This document shows, in pieces, positions 53,862-64,000 of a stretch of 64,000 bases of DNA. The position numbers were made by a program, and so were the translations under genes. Every line of letters starts with the position of its first letter. Position 1 is the first letter of the stretch. The stretch is taken from assembly GCA_905147135.1 (NCBI GenBank), contig LR990060.1, positions 7,580,001-7,644,000 on the forward strand. The letters are read 5' to 3'. Source of the DNA: Blastobasis lacticolella (taxonomy: Eukaryota; Arthropoda; Insecta; Lepidoptera; Blastobasidae). The notes beneath the pieces were generated by a model. That model saw only the letters and a program-made list of their open reading frames with translations. It did no database searches and was not told the origin of the DNA.

Positions 53862-56800
53862 CTATTGCATATCTTCGGCTGACCTTACAGCGATGATCGT
53901 GCACACTGCCGAATTCGCATCAAAGATACAGCTCAACGACACATCTTCTAATACGCAACTGTATTCGTGGTCAGGATACCTGTCTCTGACGTAGTTGGAC
54001 CTCGGATCCGCTGACAACAGGCTTGAGATGTTCGTTTTGAAGGCTGCCGCTCGGCTTCCTAATATCTCATTAAGTCGAGTGTTGACATCATCGGTGATGT
54101 TGACTTCGTAAGTCTGTGAGGGAGGATCTGTGACCCATGGAGCCACTCTGATTCCGTCGTGACTGCCCAGCTGAGCCGACTGGGGCGGTGTAAACCTTTC
54201 CTGTCCATCGGGCGCCCCTCTTTCACTATCTGGCCTTCTCATTGGGGAGACCTGGACGTGATCTGGTAGACCACCGCTCAATGGCGAGTCTGATGACGGA
54301 GATACCGGTGTCGGTAAGTTTTCGTCGTAAGGGGAAGGTATATCGTGTTCGTAAGGGGACCGTGTCAAACCCGTGTCGACTTCGATGGGCAGTGTTGGCA
54401 GTGTTACTCGGGGACTAGGACTGAAAAAGATCAGATTTTGTTCATGTAGTACCTAATTTCTTAAAAAAGCAATACAAAGCCTATTTGGGGAATTTGATAG
54501 ACCGATTGGCACCCTGTGACTGTATATTATTATGTATTAGTAAATACCTTAATCAAACGCAATATTTGGATAAGTAACTTGTCCCATTACTAGAGAATAT
54601 AATTATATGGTTACGCTTGATAAGTTAGTCAACCTTAAATAGGTTCGTTACAGTAAAACAAATATATCTAGTCTACATAATTATATTCAATATTTCTCAA
54701 AATGCTGAGTCGATTTTTATAAAATTAAATGAAATCTTTGTAATAAAATGAAATGAAAAATAGGAACCATCTGGTTTTCAAAAAAAAAAAGCATCGAAAT
54801 CGGTCTATATGTTCGGAAGCTACAGTGCCACCAGACAGACTCACTGATACAAATGTCAAACTCATAACACCCGTTCTTTGCGTCGGGGTTTTGAAATAGT
54901 CCCTGAGAATATTCACAGCAGGCCGCAGGCGCTTAGAAAATACATTCTTTTTATGTCATAAGGCGGACAAACCGACAAGCAAGGCAAGTGATGGAAAGTG
55001 GTCACCTCACCGCACTGCCTATAGACATCAGCATCACCAGGGGTATCGCCTTATCGAAGACCCCGAGGCACGGCGCTCTAGCACCAAAAAAGGCAAAAGA
55101 CACTTCCAAAGCCATGGTTCTGACCCCATGGAACAGTAGAGATCTTATTTATAAGTAATAAAATGTAATTAATAATGTTATATCTTCGGTTCTGCTTATA
55201 TTTGTCACCTAGCCCTATTGGTCGAGAGTTACACGATAATACATACAAATCTAAAGTAGCGATTAACACTGCCAGCAGCAAAATCTCTGAAACAAAAACC
55301 AAACCTACCTTCTGTCATCCAAGTCGTCCTCTACCAGCAAAGCTGCAGGCCCATCCGTGACGTCACTGATGCCCTCCGTAGGTGGTCGCGCCGCCAGCGG
55401 AGCGTCGCACGCCAAAGGCGGGTAGTCATACTGCGGTATGTACGGCTTGATATCCAAAACAGGCGTGCCGTTCACCATATCAACACCCAGGAAGTTTATC
55501 CTGTTGCCTGGAAGCCGGAGATGGTAATGGTTATTTAGTTAAATCCGACCGTTAATTAGTTGAATGTTGGAATTACTATTATATCGATAACGCTATCGAC
55601 ACCTTTGCAACACTATTACACACCGAAGGGCCCGTGCCCGTGAAATGCTGGCTACACACCGACCCAACGGACGAAAACTCGATAGTTTGGGTGGATAAAA
55701 TAACAACTGTAAGATCTGTAGAACCGAACGTGCCAGACTAATGTTTTGTGGGTCTACTAAACCACTACTATCACTACAAAGGGTCATATTCCTTGTACTC
55801 GATAACGTAGGATAGTATCCGCTGCCCGTGAGGGTAGACTGTGAGAACTGTGACGTATTTACCGAAAATTCAGTCTATACGGAAATATATACCGTTACGT
55901 CACATTTTGGTAAATACAGTAGCGGGTTACTTACTTACCGATGTATAAATCGGCCTTTAGCGCATACTAAACCCGTCGCAGCGGAGCGCCATCCTCCGTA
56001 AGACAACAAATGTTCTACATGTGAGGCCGAGGAAGGGGAAGCGTCTCCCAAGGGAAGACGTCAAGGCGAGCACGCCTTTCCCTTTCCGGGTGTCGCCCGC
56101 TGTGTAGTGGAAAGGGAATAGTAGCGTACTGTCCCGATTCCTGGAGCTAACATAACATAATATGGAGCTGTTGAACCTATCCTCAGCACTGTGAATGTGA
56201 ATGCGAACGAGCGACAGACAGCACGATAGGGTAGGATCGGGTCACGATTCCTGGAGCTAATATCCCTTTTTATCGGGCTGTTGAACCTACCCTGAACACC
56301 GTGAAAGTGAACAAGCGACAGGCAGCCCGGTGAGATAGGACCAGGCCGGTGAATGTGTAACCGTGATCCAATCTGGTCAGGTTCCTCTGGTAGCAGGGTC
56401 GCGGATGTCAAATAACAGTTGCTCTGTAATTATCTGATCTGCCACATCCTGGATCATGGTGAAAGTGGACCCCGGGCCATCGTATGCGAGAGCTCAACCG
56501 GGACTTTAACGTCAAGATGTTTTTTTTTTATAATATCACATATCGATGTTGGCAGGAGGTAGCACAGGACAGAGAAGAATGGAACATCTTAGTGTAGGAG
56601 GCCAAGTATAATATCACTAATATTTCATTGCCATTGCACCTACCCTCGATACTATCAATCCGCACCAGCGACAGGCCGACGGGGCAGGGGCGGTGTGGCG
56701 CCCGCGTGGCGAGCACGCCGCGCCGCTCGCCGCGCAGCCGCGGCGGAGACACTTTCGCCGGGGCGCCGCCCTCCGTGCAATGGAAGTGGAATATTATCCT

Positions 56801-58164
56801 GGTGGAGGTGTTAGATATGGTATTCGGGACATGAAGGCATCAGAACCAGTTTGGAAAAGTATCAAAAAATCGTAGCCAGTTTTTTGGAGGAGGCACAGGA
56901 ACAGACTCGCTACTCTCGCCATCTATTTGTTTTGTGTTTATGTAATAATTAACTTCAATTGCAGACGATAACGGTCCTATTGTAGTCGATTAGCGAGGTC
57001 AAATTTTTTTTCATCAGGCTCTTGGGCATGTTCACATCAATAGCACTAAAAGTATTGTGTTCAAAATTGAATATGACATTTCTGAGATAAGTTTAAAACA
57101 AATTGAACTCACCACATATGCGAAAACTCCTCCAGACCACTGAGGGCATGCTCGGGGTTATTGAAAACACTGCGGTCTATAACAATTGCTCCTCTAGCCT
57201 TTGCCATAACAGATGGCTGCCGTGGGACACCCCTTTTATTTTGAAATGATGTTTCAATGAATCCAATTGCTTTGTAAGACACATTGTCATTGCTTAAGCT
57301 GGACGTAGATGCTTGAACTTCACAATTTTCTTGTGTTTGTACCACAGTTGTAGCTGGAAGTAGTTTACAATATTTGTAGCATGAATTAAGTGGTCGCCAC
57401 ACCTATAAGACCCGTCCATCTGTCACGAGAGATAAGTCAATAACAGTTGCCCGAAAATGTACTCTATGTTGTTAAGTACATATACAAGGTTATCTATCTA
57501 CTATTGGACATCCGAAGTATCAGAGACCCAAGTCTTATATGTGTGCAGTGTAGTGCGGTTTGCGGACAACAAAGACCTGTATTGTGTACAGAACATACAG
57601 TTAATTTTGAGGCAGCTAGTACACACAATGATCACAATCATCATAACTAAACCGAAAAGTCCATACTTCGATAGATACAGACGTGACATTATATTATTAT
57701 TATTTTTTTGTTTTTTTATTCAAGAAAATTTACAGTATTACAAAATTTAAACCTTTAGATTAGGTTACAAATTATTTAGTAACTGTATACCAACTACATT
57801 TTCCACAAATTAAATTCTACTTACCAGTATTTGCACAGCTGGTACACCTTAAGGAACTTAACGCAGTTTTTATTGCCTTTATTTCCTTCAAATGTTCATG
57901 TTTCAAAGACGAAAGCTGCTGCCTGTGGCACCAAAATATAAAATAAATAATAAATTCCGTCGAGGGGTTGACTGTTGAACAAGTCTCCGACTCCGGTTAG
58001 AGGATACTAAAGAGTGGAATTCAAAAAAACTTAGAAAAATCGAGAAATGGCACCCCACCAAAAATATTCCACTTCCATGTTTACGAATAAACTTACCTTA
58101 GATTTTTTATTTCAGTTCTAGTTAGTGAGATTTGGTTTCGATAGTACTCTATACTATCAGACAT
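53862..58164 (-). CDS. TRMO: tRNA (adenine(37)-N6)-methyltransferase, TrmO family
   Basis: Exons in transcript order: 58164-58097, 57922-57825, 57353-57113, 56798-56644, 55507-55309, 54420-53862. The joined frame is 1,320 nt, 439 residues plus TAG, with phase-consistent GT-AG junctions. Residues 1-53 look like a coiled coil with a Cys pair (RCTSCANT). The TrmO barrel domain has YKAIGFIETSFQNKRGVPRQ, ARGAIVI, FNNPEHALSGLEEFSHMW, VSPPRLRGERRGVLATRAPH plus RPCPVGLSL (SAM site), and DMVNGTPVLDIKPYIPQYD. Residues about 240-380 are a Pro/Ser/Asp-rich insert. ADPRSNYVRDRY at about 391-402 is the conserved C-terminal motif. TrmO enzymes methylate N6 of t6A at position 37 of certain tRNAs using S-adenosylmethionine. 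The catalytic regions look complete. Confidence 0.93.
54690..55135 (-). mobile_element. repeat relics in TRMO intron 5
   Basis: 54,955-55,135 is an inverted family-A LINE end ('aagtgatggaaagtggtcac', 'cagcatcaccaggggtatcg'). 54,690-54,920 is a degraded element related to 44,815-45,000. Confidence 0.5.
55615..55860. repeat. unidentified repeat in TRMO intron 4
   Basis: 'tttgtgggtctactaaacc' and 'ccttgtactcgataac' recur at 30,772-30,835 in intron 4 of the epoxide hydrolase gene. Confidence 0.4.
56134..56345 (-). repeat. two-copy 110-bp tandem resembling TRMO exon 4's end
   Basis: CGATTCCTGGAGCTAA recurs at 56,134 and 56,244. On the minus strand each copy contains a stretch (CCTGTCGCTTGTTC or CTGTCGCTCGTTCGCATT) parallel to exon 4's GLSLVRI codons, followed by GG(G/A)TAGGT at the place of the exon 4 donor. 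The translation of one copy gives LSLVRIHIHSAEDR against LSLVRIDSIEGR. Confidence 0.4.
56346..56515 (+). mobile_element. SINE family S2 fragment in TRMO intron 4
   Basis: 'aaccgtgatccaatctggtc', 'tctgatctgccacatcctgg' and 'gtggaccccgggcc' are the distal end of S2 in plus orientation. Confidence 0.6.
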
Positions 58165-58720
58165 TGTGTAGCATTTGTGTATATAATTTAATATACAAAT
58201 CAACAATAACCAGTAAATAATAAATATCAAGACATTTAGACAGCAAATTGCAACGAAGTGAAATTGCGTTTTAAAACTTCTATTTTGTTCTGCTCTTCTG
58301 GTTGACGTTTTGGTGAAAAGTTTGGTAAAACGAAAAGTTTTACGGTTCTTTACAATATAGCAGTTCCGTTCATATTTATGGGACATAAAAGTGAAGACAC
58401 ATTGAAAGATTATCGCCAATATTGGTACTTCTTCTCCTTTCAAAATCCTAACATAGCGTGTTCTGAACGTTTTAAATTTGACTTTGACAATTCGGATGAC
58501 ATTTATGATAATTGACAGACCAGTAAAATGCGTTCATAATAGATAATATTGTGCAAACTTTGATATTAAGCGCCCTCGACTGTTTCGTACGGAGTGGCTG
58601 TGAGCAAGGAAATTATTTTTGCTCATATACTGTTACGGGGTAGGGTCTTAGTAGGTACCTTTTCTGAGAAGAAAGCGCAAAATGTCTACATTTTTATCCA
58701 TTTAACGGTCTCATTTTTTT
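58165..58720. other. TRMO 5' flank
   Basis: AT-rich. No promoter element stands out. No other gene. Confidence 0.35.
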
Positions 58721-58721
58721 T

Positions 58722-59045
58722 TTCTCACCGTAAGAGCATCGGTTAGCATTCAACTAATGTACATAACTCGGAAGAGTCATTGGTACATGGCCGCAGTGAT
58801 TCGAACCCGGTACCTCTCGCTTACGAGTACGATTCCTTAACCACTCGACAACCGACCCTCTTTCATCCAACATTACAGAATAACCATAATGCCCTTAAAA
58901 TAACAAAATACGGATTCAATTGTAGATCGGCGGTACCACCCCGGATCTGGGTGTTCTGTGTTTAAGTATGTACTTACTCGTATAGATAGTTATCGCACCC
59001 ATGTAAAAGCGTTGCTTAGTTAGGGCTAGATGGCTCTGTGTGAGT
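58722..59045 (-). mobile_element. SINE S2 head followed by an S1 tail
   Basis: 58,722-58,860: 'gtaagagcatcggttagca', GATTCGAACCCGGTACC and 'cactcgacaaccgac' (S2). 58,970-59,045: 'tagttatcgcacccatgta' and 'ggctagatggctctgtgtga' (worn S1 tail). Confidence 0.55.
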
Positions 59046-61014
59046 TTATTATTTCTTCTACCCACGGCATAACCACAACACATTCCGGTCTCCAGTTCCT
59101 CCTATTTGAGTAGAGAAATATCTTTTTCTTTTGTAGATAAAAGCTATACGTCTGGGATGAATCTGGCGAATAGTTTTCGACTGCTTGGTGTACTTAAGTA
59201 CTATTTAGATCAGAATCCGATACCTTTCGATGTTCTTACCTAAAATAAATTGGGTGATTGGCGCTTGGTAACTTTTAAAGATGACTATCTTGTGACACAC
59301 TTCCTATACGGTATACAAGACAGCGTACCATAGTTGTGCGATATGACGATGCGCTCCGTTACGGAAATAGAATATCAAGTTATCTTCTAGACGGCCACCA
59401 CTACCGTAGCAAGCACAGTCGTCAGTTATGCAAGGTGGCAGCGGCAGCGGTTAAACATTTAAGTTCTTTCGATGTAGATTTTCTACGAAATATTAATTTT
59501 TTTTACTTCATTTTAGAATAATCTTCTTACTACATTTCGAAACTGGCATACATTTATTTGAAATGAGAATAGAGCATTGGCTGTCATGGATATTTTGGTC
59601 TTTGTTTCCGGTTACAAACTAAAATTTTGTGTTAGAGGCTGTCAGATTTGTTTTATTCCATTATTCAATACAGTTTTGGATTGGTAATAGAACTGTTGAA
59701 GTGGTATAAATATAAATCGGAGGATACGCAGCAATAATTAGTATTGGTGAGCAATAATTAGTGGTTTATATTTACAGGATCAATAGGTTTATGTTTATAT
59801 TCCTATTCTTTGATTTCAAATTCATGTGCCTTGTTTTGCATCTTCTGTATCTTTGTGTTTAGGCTTTGGAAATGAAAATGGTCAATCGATATAGACAAAA
59901 TATTTAATTTCTTTGAACACATCCATACTGATTCTCCGTCTCTTTTTCACCACAGCAATCAATCCATTGTTTACCTACTCGCATCGCTTGGGTGAAGTGT
60001 AATGAATCGATCGACATCGATGTAGTGCTACAACTAGATTCGAAGTAAAAATTCTTATTAGAATTTCAAGTTCCTATTAGACAATTTACGTATTATAAAA
60101 CTAAATTTTTTTTTTGGTATATTGTGTAATCTTTTAAAAAACTTGTTCATTTTCACAATCGTTAGTGTGACAAAAAAGTTATTCATTCGATCGATTGTTT
60201 ACATCTGTGGTTTACATCACTAATTCGCTATTGCGGCTGCCGCACACGTGCTGCAATTTTGTGATATTTTTATAAATTATTTTATTTTGCAGCGTCTGTC
60301 TGGCATCAATACACGTCTTCAAACGTAGGTTTTTATTTACCAACATCTCATCATCCGACAGTTGAAGAGTTGTGAGTATTTTATTAATTTACTTTGACGT
60401 GGGGTGGGGCAAAATGTCTGTAGAAAAAATGCCGCCACGTGTCCTATTTTTTAATTTTCCTGACTCATTTCCCCCTTTTTAGTGCTCTGTGACTATTTAG
60501 AATTTAATTTTGGAGTATAAAATTGAATGGTCTAGCTCCAATAGTTTTCTATCTTTCCGATTGGCATGCAATGGCCTCGTGTTTTTTGTTGATCGATTAA
60601 TTTTGATGCCGGGTAATTTAGCGAATGGTTCTCGTAGAAATTCCTTCTGAAGTTGGCTTAATTCAATTTTGTGTCTGTTTATATTTTAGAAACGTTTTTC
60701 TTGTGATCTGACCTATGTTTTCCTACAAAGTCCTTGAACAAGACTCATGCAATTTCCTACCTACATCTTCGTTGTCGTGTGTAGTTAGCACATACCTACC
60801 TACCCTACAAAGTAGGTAATCTTTAGATAAGCATTCCTCTACTCAATATGTATCTATGCGGAGCACCATATTTGGACATTGTTGTGCTAATTATTTTGAA
60901 AATGTTAGCATGCAGCTAGGACCCCTGCTCTCTTTCTTAAAATTCTTGTTTCTATTCCTTAATTCCTACCTAGTCGTAAGCCAGCGTAAAGTGCATATAT
61001 TATTATGTAAGTGT
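59046..61014 (+). other. gene-free stretch upstream of exuperantia, possible UTR exon
   Basis: TTTTATTTTGCAG ending at 60,292 and a donor GTAGGTTTTT at about 60,326 bracket a 33-nt candidate non-coding exon. An E-box CACGTG lies at 60,246. Nothing coding was recognised. Confidence 0.25.
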
Positions 61015-61110
61015 AGTTAAATAAAAAGACTCTTTATTTGGTAGGACATTAAATATGCCTTTCACTCATCAAAAAGGAGGAGGAAGGAAATACACAGGGA
61101 CATGTTGGCC
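61015..61110. repeat. repeat shared with the insertion at 37,931
   Basis: 'ggacattaaatatgcctttc' and 'atcaaaaaggaggaggaagg' match 37,955-38,005. Confidence 0.5.
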
Positions 61111-61792
61111 AATATCTTATGGACCTTACAGTTAGGGATTACCAGATGCACCTTATTTTATGGGTTACCCTGTCGTTTAGGCTATGATAATACAGAAATC
61201 CATAATTGCGAAAATATAATAAAGGATAAAACAAAATTTTTTTGCTTATTGTGATTGATCTTAGACAGAACATTTTAAACAGTGCCAAAAGGTTTTCTTA
61301 TTCCGTTTGTGTAGTCTAATCCAATCCAATAGGAAAACTGGTTGGAGTGTAGCAAAGGGGGTGCTGAGGAAAAAAAGACTGAAAAATTTCGGAATGTGCC
61401 TCCGGGTGCCTTTTCTCGATTTTTCAAAGTATTTTAGATTGCGCCCTTTGGTATCTTCTAACCGGAAAAATTATACATTATATGGGATTGAATTGTACAG
61501 ACTTGTTGTACGTACTGTGGTCCATATGAAAGTCCCCATACAATAGGTATAAATAAGGAAATTCTTTTTATAACTGGATGTATTTGAGGGTATTTACAAG
61601 TAAAACAGATTCATGGATAATATGAAGCTTTTAGAACACCAATGGAGAGCCTGGTTTACATTTTGACTAGTGCCAAATGCGAGCCAGAAGTACATGTGAC
61701 AAGTACTTTGTCCATCTGAATGGGCAGTGACAAGTGCAAATGTGAAAAAAGTACTTGGCACTTGCCAAAATGTACACTAAGTGTAAATACTT
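61111..61792. other. gene-free stretch
   Basis: A 79-codon open frame at 61,307-61,546 has no recognisable domain. Confidence 0.35.
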
Positions 61793-62034
61793 ATAGATGC
61801 TCGGATTTGGCTGGAGCCATCCGACTGTCACTCTCAGTCAATATGAATCCTTATGATGTGTAACGTAAAGTCACTTTTGGTTTATTTTGGATACGTGAAC
61901 GAGCCCACCTTGGTAGGACATCCGTCCATGTCCCCCGTACCCAAAAGTGGCTTTATTTTATATTGCGTAGCGATTAGTATCAACTGCAACTGGTGGTTGG
62001 TTGGTTACAGACAAAACGTAACATCTGTTACAAG
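61793..62034. mobile_element. MITE family M1 copy
   Basis: 'agatgctcggatttggctgg' at the left, 'aagtcacttttggtttattt' against 'acccaaaagtggctttattt' in the middle, and GTAACATCTGTTACAAG at the right end. Same family as 37,060-37,298. Confidence 0.65.
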
Positions 62035-63139
62035 ATGTCTTCTCACTTGCAGTTGTCACTTCTCAAAATATAAACCAGGCTTAAATGTATTTTCTGTTCA
62101 AGAACAATGTTGTAGAATAGGTACCTATATTGTGAAAATAATTGTTGCTGTTGACATCATAATTAAATTTATTCCATTATCTGCTAATGTAATTAAGTGA
62201 TATTTCAATGCCTATGACTTGTTTATAATAGGTATAGGCTAGCTAGATTGCTATCAAACTGTATTTGTTTGTTTAGGGTGTACTAAAGCAAAGTGTAGCC
62301 ATACTGGGCTTAGTGCACCCTAAACCTAAATTACTAGATGCACTGAAACCTCCAGAGTACATCCAAAAGTAATATATATTTATATTCTGTCAAAGTAGAT
62401 ACCTAGATGTTGAATTTTAATCTAAAGATAAGAAGATTAACTACTTGTATATAGAAAGATGGAAAATTTAGTCATTTTAGGGACTTCCCAAAACAGTAAC
62501 ATTTTGTTGACTGTCACAGATATCGACTCAAACTGTTAACGGATCATTACCCTATCGATATTGACTTGGTACTTTTATAATGTAAATTGATAAAAAGATA
62601 ACTAAACCTAACATTGTGTGAAATGTAAATAGGCATTACATTCTATTTAATATGATTGTCATTCATCTATATTTACATGAATAATTGGCTCAAGCAGTGA
62701 TTACTAGAAAGTAGCTAATTTGTTAATAAAATGTACCAGGCCTGGTGCAGAAGAAATGTATCTCTAATTTCCAGTAAAAATGTAGATAATTACTTTCATT
62801 GCAGGCATTCCATATCCTGCTTATGCGCAACCGTGTGGCTTTGTATAGGTCAAAGCATTTAGGACAGTAGGTCTCATGGTAGAACGGAATGGCTTCTTGT
62901 ATTTCTTTGACAATTTTAGTCAAACTAGTAGTAGTGTAGTTTGACTAGTTTTAGTTTAAAATTTGAGGAACTAGAGGCAGGATTATTAGTGATAAACTTC
63001 ATCTGCACGGGAAATATGGGTGGCTCGTTATTATGCGGAAAATGCCTACGTCTACTATAAAACACTGTAATGTTATATTTAACTGATATACAGTAAACCT
63101 CTAAATAAATATTACGCCGTGTCTGGGTCACAAGTTCAC
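62035..63139. other. gene-free AT-rich stretch
   Basis: No gene, RNA or repeat was recognised. Confidence 0.4.
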
Positions 63140-63215
63140 AACTCATCATCATCATCGTCAGCCTATACTAGTCCACTGCTGGCCATAGGCTTCCCCCAGG
63201 TTTACCCCAGCTCTT
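63140..63215 (-). mobile_element. RTE LINE 3' end, inverted
   Basis: CATCATCATCATCGTCAGCC is followed by 'tccactgctggccataggc' and 'ttcccccagg'. Confidence 0.65.
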
Positions 63216-63279
63216 GTAGGTTCACAACTAAATAGTAATATTTCTTAAATAGTATTATGTTCCTGCTGGCGAGAAAGAT

Positions 63280-63728
63280 CTCCAGGCTTGGCAACATTTG
63301 ACAATGGGCAACACATTAAGGATACTAATGGCGTTGCTAATGTCTATAGGCATCGGTAATCCCATTTAATCAGCTGCCCCGCTTGCCTGTTCGTTTGTGT
63401 ACTGTATGACATTTAAACGTACCCCTTACCCCTGGTGTAGCAAATGTCTATAGGCAGCGGTGACCACTTTCAATCAGGTATTCTGCTTGCCTATTTGTTT
63501 GCCTATGACATTTAAAAGAACCCTTTACCCCTAGTGTTGCTAATGTCGAGGCACCGGTGACCACTTCCAATCCGGTGGCCCTCTTACCTGTTTGTTTGTC
63601 TACCTTATGACATTTAAAAGAACCCATTACCCCTGGTGTTGCTAATGTCTAAAGGCAGCAATGACTACTTCAATCCGATGGCCTACTTTCCTGTTTATCT
63701 ACCGTACGACATTTAAAACAAACCCCGC
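63280..63728 (+). repeat. four-copy tandem of the family A LINE end
   Basis: Units of about 100 bp begin near 63,318, 63,428, 63,528 and 63,628. Each has 'gttgctaatgtctataggca', a GTGACCACTT-like block, 'cttgcctgtttgtttgtcta' and 'atgacatttaaaagaaccc'. Divergence between copies shows that the array is not recent. It ends just before the exuperantia acceptor. Confidence 0.75.
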
Positions 63729-63734
63729 CCGCAG

Positions 63735-63905
63735 GACCGCTGCTACATGGCCATGGTGTCCGAGGCGAAAGCGAACGGGGCAGAGCTGGAGCACCCGGCG
63801 GACGTGCCCCCGGCGCTGGCCGAGAAGCCGGCGGGGCTGCCGCCCGGGAAGTACGCGTTGGTCGGCTGGGACATGGACACTACTGGCCGGAGGCTGATCG
63901 ACGAG
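63735..63905 (+). CDS. exu: exuperantia, first coding exon (partial gene)
   Basis: The acceptor CCCGCCCGCAG ends at 63,734. ATG at 63,747 opens 53 residues, ending at the donor GTTTGT (63,906). After a variable acidic/Ala-Pro N-terminus, PPGKYALVGWDMDTTGRRLI closely parallels the start of Exuperantia's exonuclease-like domain (fly: VGVDIDTTGRRLMDE). Exuperantia is an RNA-binding protein that helps localise bicoid mRNA in flies and acts in the germ line; its fold is DEDD-nuclease-like and inactive in flies. The rest lies beyond the window. This exon is markedly GC-richer than its surroundings. Confidence 0.82.
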
Positions 63906-64000
63906 GTTTGTGCGACAGTTGTAGAAATATATCATGAGAGTTTTCGCGATTTCAGAAGGTGCTGCTGAGGCGTGAGGTCTGTTGTCGCAATAATGCGCAG

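Noticed and set aside
63661..63935. Plus and minus Arg/Pro-rich ORFs at the window end
   Set aside because: Out-of-frame readings of the GC-rich exuperantia exon.
1..64000. CRISPR arrays, rRNA or bacterial operons
   Set aside because: There are no regularly spaced identical repeats with unique spacers and no rRNA-like sequence. Intron-bearing animal genes show that this is a eukaryotic chromosome.

Overview
This window is nuclear DNA of a lepidopteran insect, most likely a moth. It is AT-rich and its genes are split by short GT-AG introns. Large gaps are filled with 5'-truncated LINE ends, tRNA-derived SINEs, small Helitrons and palindromic MITEs of lepidopteran type. Five protein genes can be reconstructed exon by exon or recognised. 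All exon borders were placed by eye on GT/AG sites with reading-frame continuity.

1-25,285: no gene found. The stretch holds repeat relics, two promoter-like GC-rich islands (about 2.05 kb and 15.1 kb), several inverted-repeat elements and a 5'-truncated RTE-clade LINE end at 24.3-24.85 kb.

25,286-35,825 (+): a nine-exon gene. Exons 1-8 encode a complete membrane-anchored, JHEH-type epoxide hydrolase. Exon 9 continues the same frame through a short tandem-repeat linker into a complete cysteine-type (GPX4-like) glutathione peroxidase. The predicted product is a 704-residue epoxide hydrolase-glutathione peroxidase fusion, the most unusual object here. If the last intron is not removed, translation stops one codon after the exon end, leaving the hydrolase alone.

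35.8-40.4 kb: MITE-like palindromes and SINE/LINE relics, one SINE split by a later insertion with a matching 7-bp flank.

40,445-43,168 (-): proteasome subunit alpha-5 (PSMA5), 243 residues, four coding exons plus a probable 5' UTR exon.

48,069-51,322 (+): a single 3.2-kb uninterrupted exon encoding a GH31 glycoside hydrolase followed by fibronectin-III and F5/8-type-C domains. This bacterial architecture fits an old bacterium-to-moth transfer.

53,862-58,164 (-): six-exon TRMO homologue (tRNA N6-methyltransferase acting on t6A37), 439 residues.

63,735-63,905 (+): first coding exon of exuperantia, running out of the window, directly preceded by a four-copy tandem of a LINE-end unit.

The genes do not form an obvious pathway. 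The unit with an internal functional logic is the fusion protein, which could join lipid-hydroperoxide reduction to epoxide hydrolysis on the ER surface.
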